Origin: Fictibacillus arsenicus
GTDB taxonomy: Bacteria; Bacillota; Bacilli; Bacillales; Fictibacillaceae
DNA: 64,000 bases
Assembly: GCF_001999465.1 (NCBI RefSeq)
Contig: NZ_MQMF01000001.1
Coordinates: forward strand, 248,001-312,000
Direction: 5' to 3'
Shown: positions 44,313-52,548 of the stretch, one piece after another
How positions within the stretch are numbered: the stretch's first letter is position 1
Layout of the letters: each line of letters begins with the position of its first letter
The notes under the pieces: model-generated
Seen by the model: the letters and a program-made list of their open reading frames with translations, nothing else
What the model was told of the DNA's origin: nothing
The model's database searches: none
Made by a program: the position numbers and the translations under genes

Positions 44313-45308
44313 TTTTTCACGTTCCCATTCAGTTTTAAACCACTCATTTATTTGTTCCATCACATTTGCAAGTCCTGCTTTATTCGAGAAGGAGGGAAGC
44401 TGCGCCAGCATTGCTTGTTTAGGTTTTATAGCTCCTTCGCCATTTTTCTGAAGAATAAGGATACTCTTCGCATGGACAGTTGATTTAAATAGAGATTCAG
44501 GCAGCTGAAGCAATCCTAAAATTGCTACATTTTCTTTAATCCAAGCCTTCAACAAGCCTGATTGCTCGCTTTCAAAAAGATTGTTGGGAACAATAAAGAT
44601 TCCCAGTCCAGCTTCCTTTAAGAGATGAACGGATTGCTCAATGATAAGATGGTGTGCGAATGTGTGACCGTCTTTTTCACTGACTTTAAACACTTTAGCA
44701 CTTTCGTCATCAGGGTAGTATCCAACCGGAAGATCAGCTACGACTACGTCTACTGGATCAGCATAAAGAGGTTTGATCACATCTTGATGAAAGAGTTCTA
44801 CTTTATGTTTTTGAATATTTGCATTAACCCAGGCTAAACGCAATAGAGTTTCATCTACTTCCACACCAAACGCTTCACACTGCTTTTCTTTAAGCTGGTT
44901 TAATACAGCCGTCAATAAGTTCCCTGAACCTGTTACAGGATCCAGCAGTGTAAGATGTTCTGCCTTTTTCATAAACTTTTGAACGAGATAGCCTGTAAAT
45001 AAAGCAACAGCATCAGGAGTCATCGCGTGATGCGGCTGCACTGCTTCTTTCATGCCTTTCAATACAGCAAGCTGAAATGCCTTTCGCAGTTCTTCCTTGC
45101 CATATTCAGCAAGATTAACCTTTTTATATTCATCTTTTAATGCACTTATAAGCTCATTTGGATATTCTTTAGGGATCTCTTGAAAAAATAGATTTTCTCC
45201 TGTTTCAACGAGAGCGTCTAAATAAGGGAGATCAAGCTTTTCCTTAATTGCTGTTGCACTATTATCCATTACTATAAACATTTTTTCTACATCTTTAAAA
45301 TTACTCAT
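44310..45308 (-). CDS. ytxK: Class I SAM-dependent methyltransferase YtxK
   Basis: A 332-residue protein related to N6-adenine DNA methylases. Motif I is LLDPVTGSGNLLTAVLNQL. The catalytic motif IV, usually NPPY, reads DLPVGYYP here. An N-terminal helical region of about 95 residues precedes the domain. No specificity domain or restriction gene is nearby, so it is not an obvious restriction-modification enzyme. In B. subtilis ytxK lies next to ackA and tpx as here. The substrate is not established. Confidence 0.88.
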   Translation of the reverse strand: MSNFKDVEKMFIVMDNSATAIKEKLDLPYLDALVETGENLFFQEIPKEYPNELISALKDEYKKVNLAEYGKEELRKAFQLAVLKGMKEAVQPHHAMTPDAVALFTGYLVQKFMKKAEHLTLLDPVTGSGNLLTAVLNQLKEKQCEAFGVEVDETLLRLAWVNANIQKHKVELFHQDVIKPLYADPVDVVVADLPVGYYPDDESAKVFKVSEKDGHTFAHHLIIEQSVHLLKEAGLGIFIVPNNLFESEQSGLLKAWIKENVAILGLLQLPESLFKSTVHAKSILILQKNGEGAIKPKQAMLAQLPSFSNKAGLANVMEQINEWFKTEWEREK

Positions 45309-45382
45309 TACCGAGTCCTCCTATGTTTGCACAGGAAACATTTTAACAAATGAAGTGCATAATACACAATCTAAAGGTTTAG

Positions 45383-45560
45383 AGACTGTTATTGTAAATT
45401 TGGTTGCTTTTGAAAGTAGTTAACTTCCTTTACAGGACTCGCTTTCCGCAGGGTGTGCGGTGAGCCCATTCGTCGCCTTGCGACATTGAATGGTCTCACC
45501 TGTCCCACTCATCCTGCAGGAGTCTCGCCCTTCCACTCCAATTAACTTTTCAGTGAAGCA
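45383..45560 (-). repeat. Interspersed MITE-like element, copy 7 (short type, inverted)
   Basis: AGACTGTTATTGTAAATTTG at the left, then ACTCGCTTTCCGCAGGGTG, TGCGGTGAGCCCATTCG, GGTCTCACCTGTCCCACTCA, CTGCAGGAGTCTCGCCC and CACTCCAATTAAC. It is paired head-to-head with copy 8 in the 596-base ytxK-tpx gap, which contains no gene. Confidence 0.82.
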
Positions 45561-45570
45561 CTTTGTGATA

Positions 45571-45858
45571 CCTGTTTTCTTAAGGATTGCTGCTTATGGC
45601 TTTTTCTATTTTCATCAATTGCAAGTTGATTGGAGCGTGCCTACCACCTGAGAAGCTTCTCGCAAGGCATGCGACGAGGAAGCTCACATAGGTAGCATTT
45701 ACTTGTAGACGCAGGAGCAAGGATGCTTCCATGAAGCGGTCAGGTGGAGACTCCTAATGGCGCAAAGCGGCAGGAGGCTCACCGCACGCCCCGTGGAAAG
45801 CGAGCAACCTGGAGCGGATATCAACTCCTTTCAAAAGCAACGATAAGAAAAAAGCTTA
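45571..45858 (+). repeat. Interspersed MITE-like element, copy 8 (chimeric long and short type)
   Basis: Contains the long-type centre (GCATGCGACGAGGAAG, TTGTAGACGCAGGAGCA) followed by the short-type right half (GGTGGAGACTCCTAATGGCG, GAGGCTCACCGCACGCCCCG, GGAAAGCGAGCAACCTGGAG), ending with CAAAAGCAACGA. It therefore looks like a recombinant or ancestral form. Confidence 0.8.
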
Positions 45859-45861
45859 TAA

Positions 45862-45893
45862 AAAATCTCCGGTACAGACGTTGCACCGGAGAT
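45862..45893 (-). terminator. Terminator after tpx
   Basis: ATCTCCGGT / ACCGGAGAT stem followed by TTTTTT on the minus strand. Confidence 0.9.
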
Positions 45894-45904
45894 GACTGGT
45901 TTGT

Positions 45905-46402
45905 TTATTTTGCAGCTTTAGCAGCTTCAATAGCTGCTTCATAATTTGGATGACTCGTTACTTCATCTACATATTCAACATATGTAATCTTGTCCGAGCT
46001 GTCGATAACGAATACAGATCGAGCAAGAAGACGAAGCTCTTCAATTGCAACACCATAAGCTTTACCAAACGAGAGATCACGGTGATCAGATAATGTCTGA
46101 ACATTTTCAATACCTGCTGCAGCACACCATCTTTTTTGTGCAAATGGCAAATCTACAGAGATCGTTAATACCTTAACATTCCCCAGCTTTGATGCTTCTT
46201 CGTTAAAACGGCGAACTTCTGCGTCGCATACACCTGTATCAACTGAAGGTACAGCTGCAATTAATCTTACAGTGCCTTTTGAATCTGCCAAAGTAACTTC
46301 TGATAAATCATTTGCTAGAACTTTAAAATCTGGAGCTTGATCCCCTGCTTTTAACTGTTTTCCTAGTAAAGTGACTGGCTTATCTTTAAATGTTATGCTC
46401 AT
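45905..46402 (-). CDS. tpx: Thiol peroxidase
   Basis: An atypical 2-Cys peroxiredoxin that reduces hydroperoxides with thioredoxin. The peroxidatic Cys is in [15 protein letters not shown] and the resolving Cys in [16 protein letters not shown]. It has 165 residues against 167 in B. subtilis. AAGGAGGAG precedes the ATG. It follows ytfI-ytfJ on the same strand but has its own terminator on either side. Confidence 0.96.
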   Translation of the reverse strand: MSITFKDKPVTLLGKQLKAGDQAPDFKVLANDLSEVTLADSKGTVRLIAAVPSVDTGVCDAEVRRFNEEASKLGNVKVLTISVDLPFAQKRWCAAAGIENVQTLSDHRDLSFGKAYGVAIEELRLLARSVFVIDSSDKITYVEYVDEVTSHPNYEAAIEAAKAAK

Positions 46403-46467
46403 GATCGATAACTCCTCCTTTAAATTTATGTACTTCCTTATTCATCTTAAAACATCACAGAAGAAAA

Positions 46468-46486
46468 AGCTAACGAGACGTTAGCT
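46468..46486 (-). terminator. Terminator after ytfJ
   Basis: AGCTAAC / GTTAGCT with a five-base loop, followed by TTTTTC on the minus strand. Confidence 0.85.
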
Positions 46487-46492
46487 TCCTTT

Positions 46493-46945
46493 TTAAAACT
46501 CATTTGTTTGTGTGTTTGATGAACCTTTTGGCTTGTTTTTATTCATTAAATTCTGCAGCTTATCAATAACACCCGGAGCTAAGTCTAAAATTCTTTCATA
46601 TAGATGCGTACTGTTGTCTAGGTGAATTGTTTTTATACCGGTATTGCTTACTACAAGGAATGCGATTGGAGTGATTGAAACTCCTCCTCCGCTTCCTCCT
46701 CCAAAAGGCATTTCTTTTCCACCGTTCGAAGAGCCTTGAGACCCTTGAGATGATTGTTTAGATTCTTGCTGATTTCCGAATTCACTTCCTCCAGCTGCAA
46801 ATCCAAATCCAACTTTTGAAACGGTAAGAATTACACTGCCGTCAGGAGTTTCAACAGGGTCTCCGATGATTGTATTAACATCAATCATTTCTTTAAGATT
46901 TTCCATAGCGGTTTTCATTAAACCCTGGATTGGATGTTCACTCAT
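46493..46945 (-). CDS. ytfJ: Sporulation protein YtfJ (GerW family)
   Basis: A 150-residue protein of the GerW/YtfJ family, needed in B. subtilis for germination in alanine and located in the spore. The conserved MKTAMENLKEMIDVNTIIG, the SKVGFGFAAGGSEF segment and the glycine-rich GGGSGGGVSITPIAFLVV are present. Between them is a low-complexity Ser/Gln/Gly stretch. GGAGGAG precedes the ATG. It lies two bases after ytfI, so they are a translationally linked pair. Confidence 0.9.
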   Translation of the reverse strand: MSEHPIQGLMKTAMENLKEMIDVNTIIGDPVETPDGSVILTVSKVGFGFAAGGSEFGNQQESKQSSQGSQGSSNGGKEMPFGGGSGGGVSITPIAFLVVSNTGIKTIHLDNSTHLYERILDLAPGVIDKLQNLMNKNKPKGSSNTQTNEF

Positions 46946-46947
46946 TT

Positions 46948-47619
46948 TTACACTCCTCCAGTCATATATTCAGAATTTACTTGAGATGAACGTCTTGAAT
47001 TCCTCCAAGACTTCAGTATTTTTAACATAACGACAATAGCATGCCCGATTTTAAAAGAAACCATACAGGATAGCCTTGTTTCACTGTGCATTCCTTGAAA
47101 AACGGGAACTACTGAAATCGATGGAGTTCCTTTTAAACGGAAAAAGGTATTTATCAGCTGCAAGACAATCCCTTTAATTCCCCATACGGTTCCAGCCGCA
47201 ACTGCTGATGATGGAGCTTCACCGAGACCAATAGCACTATGCCATTCAAGCTGAGACACTTTTATCTTTTTTAAGAATTGTGCAAGTATGAGATACAGGT
47301 TCTGAACATGTTTTAATGTTTTTTGAAACGATTCATACTGATTTTTTAATTTTTTAAATGAAATTTTCTTTTTCTTTTCTTTCTTCTGCCCCATACTCGT
47401 TTGCTTTTCTTCTTTTATCTTTACTGAATGGTCTTCAGCATCTATTTGGACAATCGGTATATGCAATGTGTACCGAATAAACCGATACATACGCAGCGTG
47501 ATCTGAATATCACTGTTATCGTTGCGATGAACAAAATGAAGAACTACATTCAGCGTTGAAAACATTAAAATAATAAATAAAAATAAAAGAATTCCTAAAA
47601 TGATTAAGATCCATTCCAT
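46948..47619 (-). CDS. ytfI: DUF2953 membrane-anchored protein YtfI
   Basis: A 223-residue protein with an N-terminal membrane helix (about residues 2-24), a beta-rich part, and a basic Lys-rich stretch (QKKEKKKKISFKKLKNQ, about 78-95). The segment LEWHSAIGLGEAPSSAVAAG is characteristic of DUF2953. It pairs with ytfJ, as in B. subtilis, where ytfIJ are expressed in sporulation. Function is unknown. Confidence 0.85.
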   Translation of the reverse strand: MEWILIILGILLFLFIILMFSTLNVVLHFVHRNDNSDIQITLRMYRFIRYTLHIPIVQIDAEDHSVKIKEEKQTSMGQKKEKKKKISFKKLKNQYESFQKTLKHVQNLYLILAQFLKKIKVSQLEWHSAIGLGEAPSSAVAAGTVWGIKGIVLQLINTFFRLKGTPSISVVPVFQGMHSETRLSCMVSFKIGHAIVVMLKILKSWRNSRRSSQVNSEYMTGGV

Positions 47620-47766
47620 AAAAAGCTCTTCCCTTCTGTTTTTTCAGTATAGGCAAGTGACATTTAATCTAAACGTAATAAGAATGTCTGATACAATATA
47701 AAAGGAATCAATATTTTACGACCGAACACAATAACTGTGGAAAATCATTTAAAGGAGGAATGGAAA

Positions 47767-48564
47767 ATGCCAGAAAGAAATAAGATTTTCTTTTTCTATA
47801 AAAGAGAAGAGTCTATTCTCGAAAGAGCTGAAGGATTAAAATCGTTAGCCGAAAGAGAAGGATTTGAAGTTGTGGAAGATGAAAAAGAGGCCAATATTAT
47901 TGCAAGTATTGGCGGTGACGGCTCGTTTTTGCAGGCAGTACGCAAAACAGGGTTTAGAGAAGATTGTTTATACGTGGGAGTAAGCACACTGGATTCGGAA
48001 TTTTATTGTGACTTTCATGTCGAAGATCAAGCTGGCATGATAGAAGCAATGAAGAACGAACAGATCGAAGTTCGTAAGTATCCGGCACTTTCCGTTACGA
48101 TTGATGGACAAGGTTCTTTTTATTGCTTGAACGAATGTTCACTTCGCTCTTCTATTATTAGAACACTTGAAATTGATGTTTTTATTGATGATCTTTATTT
48201 TGAAACTTTCCGCGGCGACGGTTTAATCATATCCACTCCTACTGGAAGTACAGCTTATAATAAATCAGTCAACGGTGCTGTAGTTGATCCAATGCTGGCG
48301 TGCTATCAGATCAGTGAGCTTGCTTCTTTAAACAATAATCAGTATCGTACGCTCGGTTCATCATTTATTTTGAGTGATAACCGAAAAATGTCCTTAAAGA
48401 TCAAACATGATAACAGCCATTACCCGATTATCGGAATGGATAACGAAGCGATGAGTATAAAACATTGCGATAGTCTGAGTTTTGAAATTACAGAGAAAAG
48501 AATTAAAACGGTAAAACTAAAAGATAATTCATTCTGGCATAAAGTAAAAAGAAGTTTTTTGTAG
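47767..48564 (+). CDS. nadK: NAD kinase 2
   Basis: Phosphorylates NAD to NADP. The GGDGSFLQAV diacylglycerol-kinase-like loop, FYCLNECSLRSS and GDGLIISTPTGSTAYNKS are the signatures. It has 265 residues, matching the second NAD kinase (YtdI/PpnKB) of B. subtilis, which lies in this region. The ATG at 47767 has AAAGGAGGA upstream; an earlier in-frame ATG at 47737 precedes that site. It is divergent from ytfIJ. Confidence 0.93.
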   Translation: MPERNKIFFFYKREESILERAEGLKSLAEREGFEVVEDEKEANIIASIGGDGSFLQAVRKTGFREDCLYVGVSTLDSEFYCDFHVEDQAGMIEAMKNEQIEVRKYPALSVTIDGQGSFYCLNECSLRSSIIRTLEIDVFIDDLYFETFRGDGLIISTPTGSTAYNKSVNGAVVDPMLACYQISELASLNNNQYRTLGSSFILSDNRKMSLKIKHDNSHYPIIGMDNEAMSIKHCDSLSFEITEKRIKTVKLKDNSFWHKVKRSFL

Positions 48565-48602
48565 AGTTCTAAACGAGTTCGTTTAAGGGTAAAACATATA
48601 AA

Positions 48603-48634
48603 AAGCAGGTTTCCGTCTGGGAACCTGCTTTTTT
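48603..48634 (+). terminator. Terminator after nadK
   Basis: AAGCAGGTTTCC / GGGAACCTGCTT followed by TTTTTT on the plus strand. Confidence 0.9.
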
Positions 48635-48674
48635 AATCTAATATATATTAGCTTATCTATGTGCAAAATTGAAC

Positions 48675-48734
48675 TTATGAGCCTTCAAAATTTTTTATGG
48701 GCCTTCAAATGAATTTATAGGCTTTTAGACATTA
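48675..48734. repeat. Degenerate tandem array, 20-bp period, TTATRRGCYTT type
   Basis: Three units start at exactly 48675, 48695 and 48715: TTATGAGCCTTCAAAATTTT, TTATGGGCCTTCAAATGAAT and TTATAGGCTTTTAGACATTA. It is between the nadK and amidohydrolase terminators. The period equals that of the unrelated array at 34399. Confidence 0.7.
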
Positions 48735-48753
48735 GCTTGCTCTTCTTAGCAAA

Positions 48754-48782
48754 AAACTATAGCCTGCATGGGTATGCAGGCT
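48754..48782 (-). terminator. Terminator after the amidohydrolase gene
   Basis: AGCCTGCAT / ATGCAGGCT with a four-base loop; ATAGTTTTTTG follows on the minus strand. Confidence 0.85.
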
Positions 48783-48786
48783 GTTC

Positions 48787-50394
48787 TTATTCAGATGGTA
48801 CTTTTTTAACAGATTGGCTGAATGCGACCTCACCATCTATTATTGTATAAACTACTTTAGCATTCAATAAATCATCAATGGGCACAGAAAACAAATCACG
48901 GTCATAAACCGTAAAATCTGCCGTAAACCCTTCTTTAATGTATCCTCTATAATGCTCTTGCTGTATAGCTGCAGCACTTCCATAAGTGTATAGACCGATC
49001 GCTTCATGTCTCGTAAGCTTTTGCTCTGGAACATACCCTTCATGGTCTTCACCCGGCTTTCTTCTTGCATTGGCTGCATAAATGCCTAACAGCGGATCAA
49101 CCGGTTCTATTGGAGCATCTGATCCTCCTGCACAAATGATGCCTTCATCCAGTAAGGTTCTAAAAGCATAAGCATACGGAATCCGATCGGTGCCGAGACG
49201 CTCAATCAGCCATGGGAAATCGGATGCAACAAAACCTGGCTGAACATCTAAAATAATTGACAGCTTTTTCATCTCTTCAATCAAAGACTCTGATACTAAA
49301 CCTGCATGAATTAAACGGTCTCTGCCACCAAGAGGCGGACATTCTTTAAGGGCTTCAATCGTTTTCTGCAGAGCCATATCACCAATGGTATGAACTGCAA
49401 CATTCATGTTTTCTTTCCGTGCTTTTTGAATCAGGTTTAAAAGTTCATCGTCTTCGTGAATATAAACTCCAGAAGTTTCGGGAGCATCATTATAAGGATG
49501 AGAAAGCCATGCTGTCCGTCCTCCAAAAGCTCCATCCCCGAAAATTTTCATGGCACCATATTCTACGAATGGCAGCTGATAATCTTGTTTTACCTTCTTA
49601 AATTCATCAAGGGCATCATGATGAACGAGTAAATGAGCTTTAAATTTTACATCATCTTCTTCAAAAACCTTTTTGTAAGCTTTTAATGGCCTTTCAACAT
49701 ATCCATAATAACTAAGATCCTCAGTGTGGCCACCGGTTAACCCTAATGAAAGCAAGTATTCAACAGACGTTCTTAAAGCTTTGTTCAAATATTCCTGCGA
49801 AACTTCTGGTACTGCTTTTTTTACTAGGTCAGCTGCACTGTCATGCAATAAACCAGTAGGTTCCCCGTCAGAATCCCTTTTAATAATGCCACCTGCTGGA
49901 TCAGGTGTTTCACTCGTAATACCAGCTAACTCAAGAGCTTTTGAATTTGCTAAAAATGCATGACGGCACACTCTTGATAATAAAACCGGACGTCCATCAG
50001 CAATAGCATCCAATTCGTGCTTGTGAAAAATTTTCCGGTCAATAAAATTGTTCTCGTTCCATCCCTCGCCAAGCAGCCACTCATCTTTATCCAAAGTTTG
50101 CGCTTTATCTTTAAGCGCTTTTTCCATTTCTTCTGCAGAAGTCATTTCTGAGAGATCTAATCTCATAAGCTTTTCACCATGACCGATGAGATGGAGATGA
50201 CTGTCCACAAATCCGGGAAACATCACATTGCCTTCTAAATCAAAAGTATGGCTCATTTCGCTGCCAAACCATTCATCTAGCTCATTCTTTGTTCCCGTTT
50301 TTACAACCTTCCCTTCTTTTACATAAACTGCTTCACATTGATCATCTTCACTAACCATCGTATATATTGTTCCGTTGTGAAACAAAGTTCCCAC
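48787..50394 (-). CDS. ytcJ: YtcJ-like amidohydrolase
   Basis: A 535-residue amidohydrolase of the YtcJ/NfdA group. The metal motif VMFPGFVDSHLHLIGHG is near residue 50; a second His lies in NVAVHTIGDMAL, and GGSDAPIEPVDPLLGIYAA carries the catalytic Asp. The C-terminus has the RHEAIGLYTYGSAAA segment of imidazolonepropionase-like enzymes. Substrate is unknown. I start at the GTG at 50394 because AAAGGTGG lies 7 bases upstream; the frame to 50460 adds a tail unlike the family. B. subtilis has ytcJ and mbcS (ytcI) as neighbours too. Confidence 0.85.
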   Translation of the reverse strand: MGTLFHNGTIYTMVSEDDQCEAVYVKEGKVVKTGTKNELDEWFGSEMSHTFDLEGNVMFPGFVDSHLHLIGHGEKLMRLDLSEMTSAEEMEKALKDKAQTLDKDEWLLGEGWNENNFIDRKIFHKHELDAIADGRPVLLSRVCRHAFLANSKALELAGITSETPDPAGGIIKRDSDGEPTGLLHDSAADLVKKAVPEVSQEYLNKALRTSVEYLLSLGLTGGHTEDLSYYGYVERPLKAYKKVFEEDDVKFKAHLLVHHDALDEFKKVKQDYQLPFVEYGAMKIFGDGAFGGRTAWLSHPYNDAPETSGVYIHEDDELLNLIQKARKENMNVAVHTIGDMALQKTIEALKECPPLGGRDRLIHAGLVSESLIEEMKKLSIILDVQPGFVASDFPWLIERLGTDRIPYAYAFRTLLDEGIICAGGSDAPIEPVDPLLGIYAANARRKPGEDHEGYVPEQKLTRHEAIGLYTYGSAAAIQQEHYRGYIKEGFTADFTVYDRDLFSVPIDDLLNAKVVYTIIDGEVAFSQSVKKVPSE

Positions 50395-50447
50395 TATACT
50401 ACCACCTTTGTACATTTGCTTTTTTGTATTATAACGGTTTTCAGAAT

Positions 50448-50476
50448 AAAAAGCAGACAAAAGCCTGCTTTTTCAA
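50448..50476 (-). terminator. Terminator after the acyl-CoA synthetase gene
   Basis: AAAGCAG / CTGCTTT stem with an eight-base loop, followed by TTTTTATTC on the minus strand. Confidence 0.75.
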
Positions 50477-50478
50477 CC

Positions 50479-52053
50479 TTATCTCATTTTCGATGCTTCT
50501 AACTGACGAAGCTCGATTCGCCGAATCTTTCCTGATGTCGTTTTTGGAAGATCGCTCACATACTCAATCAAGCGGGGATATTTATAAGGTGCTGTCAGCT
50601 GTTTGACATGTTCCTGCAATTCTGGTGTTAAAGCTTCTTTACTCGCTGATTCATCTCTTAATACTACAAATGCTTTTACAATATGTCCTCTAATTTCATC
50701 TGGACTTGCCACAACAGCACACTCTTTTACCGCTGGGTGCTTTACAAGGGCATCCTCCACTTCAAATGGGCCAATCGTATAGCCTGATGAAATAATGATG
50801 TCATCTCCTCTTCCTTCAAACCAGAAATACCCGTCATCATCTTTCTTCGCTTTATCTCCTGTAACGTAATAATCTCCTCTAAAAGCCATCAACGTTCGAT
50901 CCTGATCTTTATAATACTCTTTAAATAGTGCAGGGCAATTTTTGTGAACCGCAATATCACCGACTTCACCAGCCTTTACTGGAGCACCATTCTCATCAAT
51001 GATCTCAACATCATTTCCTGGTGTTGGTTTCCCCATAGATCCAGGCTTAATTTCCATACCTTCCATAGTTCCAACCAGCAAAGTATTTTCCGTTTGGCCA
51101 TATCCGTCACGGACTTTAACATGGAAATACTTTTCAAATGTATCGATCACCTCTCGATTTAGAGGTTCTCCTGCGGAAACAGCACTTCTTAACTGTGGTA
51201 AACGATACTGATCGAGATTGTCCACTTTTGCCATTAAACGATATTCTGTCGGGGTGCAGCATAAAACAGAAATATGTTCATTCTCTAGCAGAGCTAAATA
51301 TTTTTGAGGATCAAATTTCCCTTGATAGACAAATCCTACAGCACCTGTTCCCAGAGTTGAAAGAAATGGACTCCAAATCCACTTTTGCCAGCCAGGTCCT
51401 GCGGTAGCCCAGACTTTATCGTTTTCGGAAATATTTAACCAGCTTTTAGCTGCAGTACGGATATGCGCATATGCCCATCCATGTGTATGTACAACACCTT
51501 TAGGCTGTCCAGTTGTTCCTGATGTGTAGGATAGAAATGCCATATCATCCTTTGAAGTTTCAGGCGCCTTATAGGAAACGCTTACATTCTCTGTTATTGC
51601 ATTTAAACTTAACCAATTTTCCGTGTCACTGTTAGCGCTTATTTTGTATGTAATAGTCGGAAGATCGTCTTTTATTTCGTTTACCTGTTCTGTGTACTGA
51701 TGGTCTGCAATAATTGCTTTTGCTTCACTATGCTGAACACGGTAGCTCAAGTCTTTAGCTCTTAGCATTTCGGAACAAGGAATAACTGTGATACCTGCTT
51801 TTAAACACGCGATATAAACAGCGTACGTTTCAATTAATCGAGGCATAATAACAAGAACTCGATCTCCCTTACCTAAACCCAATTCCTCAAGTGAATTAGC
51901 AATTTGGTTTGATCGTTCTATTAACTTTTTATAGGTTATGGTTTGTCTTTCATTGTTTTCGTTCATCCAGATTAGAGCCATTTTTTCGGGGTTCTCTGCG
52001 TATTTTTCAATTTCCATTGTTAAATTGTAGATACTTGGAGCTGCCAAATTCAT
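50479..52053 (-). CDS. mbcS: Acyl-CoA synthetase (MbcS-like)
   Basis: AMP-forming acyl-CoA ligase of the ANL superfamily. The P-loop LSYTSGTTGQPKGVVHTHG, the DGYGQTENTLLVG adenylate motif, YVTGDKAKKDDDGYFWFEGR and the C-terminal KTTSGKIRRIELR lysine are present. It has 524 residues, similar to B. subtilis MbcS/YtcI (about 529), proposed to activate branched short-chain acids. The ATG at 52053 has AAAGGGTGG upstream. The promoter spacer contains a CodY-like AATTTTCTAAAATAT sequence with three mismatches, too weak to rely on. Confidence 0.87.
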   Translation of the reverse strand: MNLAAPSIYNLTMEIEKYAENPEKMALIWMNENNERQTITYKKLIERSNQIANSLEELGLGKGDRVLVIMPRLIETYAVYIACLKAGITVIPCSEMLRAKDLSYRVQHSEAKAIIADHQYTEQVNEIKDDLPTITYKISANSDTENWLSLNAITENVSVSYKAPETSKDDMAFLSYTSGTTGQPKGVVHTHGWAYAHIRTAAKSWLNISENDKVWATAGPGWQKWIWSPFLSTLGTGAVGFVYQGKFDPQKYLALLENEHISVLCCTPTEYRLMAKVDNLDQYRLPQLRSAVSAGEPLNREVIDTFEKYFHVKVRDGYGQTENTLLVGTMEGMEIKPGSMGKPTPGNDVEIIDENGAPVKAGEVGDIAVHKNCPALFKEYYKDQDRTLMAFRGDYYVTGDKAKKDDDGYFWFEGRGDDIIISSGYTIGPFEVEDALVKHPAVKECAVVASPDEIRGHIVKAFVVLRDESASKEALTPELQEHVKQLTAPYKYPRLIEYVSDLPKTTSGKIRRIELRQLEASKMR

Positions 52054-52099
52054 TTCAACATCCACCCTTTCGTATACCTCAAAGTTGACTACAATTAAC

Positions 52100-52128
52100 A
52101 TTATAATATATTTTAGAAAATTTTTAAA
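52100..52128 (-). promoter_or_regulatory. Probable sigma-A promoter of mbcS
   Basis: TTTAAA (52123-52128) and TATAAT (52100-52105) at 17-base spacing on the minus strand. Confidence 0.55.
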
Positions 52129-52154
52129 ATTTCGTCAGCGGATAAGGACATATT

Positions 52155-52179
52155 AAAAGGAGCGGGGACAACCCGCTCC
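52155..52179 (-). terminator. Terminator after the SASP gene
   Basis: GGAGCGGG / CCCGCTCC with a five-base loop, then TTTTAATATG on the minus strand. Confidence 0.85.
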
Positions 52180-52195
52180 ATTAGCCATTTATTAT

Positions 52196-52384
52196 TTACT
52201 TTGTGAATCCACCTAGAGCTTGAGCTACTAGACGCTTAGTGATTTCTCCACCTACAGATCCGTTAGCGCGAGAAGTTGAATCTGGTCCAAGGTTTACACC
52301 GAATTCAGAAGCGATTTCATATTTCATTTGGTCAACAGCTTGTTGTGCACCTGGCACTACTAATTGGTTGCTTTGGTTTGCCAT
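52196..52384 (-). CDS. sspA: Alpha/beta-type small acid-soluble spore protein
   Basis: A 62-residue SASP that coats spore DNA and protects it from UV, and is degraded at germination. The germination protease site [10 protein letters not shown] is present, as is the second conserved DNA-binding block [26 protein letters not shown] precedes the ATG. The locus matches sspA of B. subtilis, next to thiI, but alpha/beta SASPs are so alike that the paralogue name is set by position only. A forespore (sigma-G) promoter is expected, but I could not place it with certainty. Confidence 0.92.
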   Translation of the reverse strand: MANQSNQLVVPGAQQAVDQMKYEIASEFGVNLGPDSTSRANGSVGGEITKRLVAQALGGFTK

Positions 52385-52517
52385 TTTGTTTCACCTCCTT
52401 CGTACTAATAATGTGTGACGAAATGGCCGTTTCAATTCTTGGAAATTGTTGTGTGTATTGCCATTTCACAAGGTTTTGTCTTTTCTAACCGTTCACTCTC
52501 ATGTACAAGTTGAAAAT

Positions 52518-52547
52518 AAAAGCCTGCACAAAAATGTGCAGGCTTTT
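52518..52547 (-). terminator. Terminator after thiI
   Basis: AAAAGCCTGCAC / GTGCAGGCTTTT perfect stem with a short loop and a T-rich tail on either strand. Confidence 0.95.
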
Positions 52548-52548
52548 A

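Noticed and set aside
44310-45308. YtxK as an orphan restriction-modification methylase
   Set aside because: Motif IV is DLPVGYYP rather than NPPY and no restriction or specificity gene is nearby; the gene is a conserved housekeeping neighbour of ackA in Bacillus.
52108-52122. CodY box at mbcS
   Set aside because: AATTTTCTAAAATAT differs from the consensus at three positions in a very AT-rich region; chance match is likely.
52385-52500. Sigma-G promoter of the SASP gene
   Set aside because: CATTATTA resembles a -10, but no GNATR-type -35 sits at the right distance, so no position is claimed.
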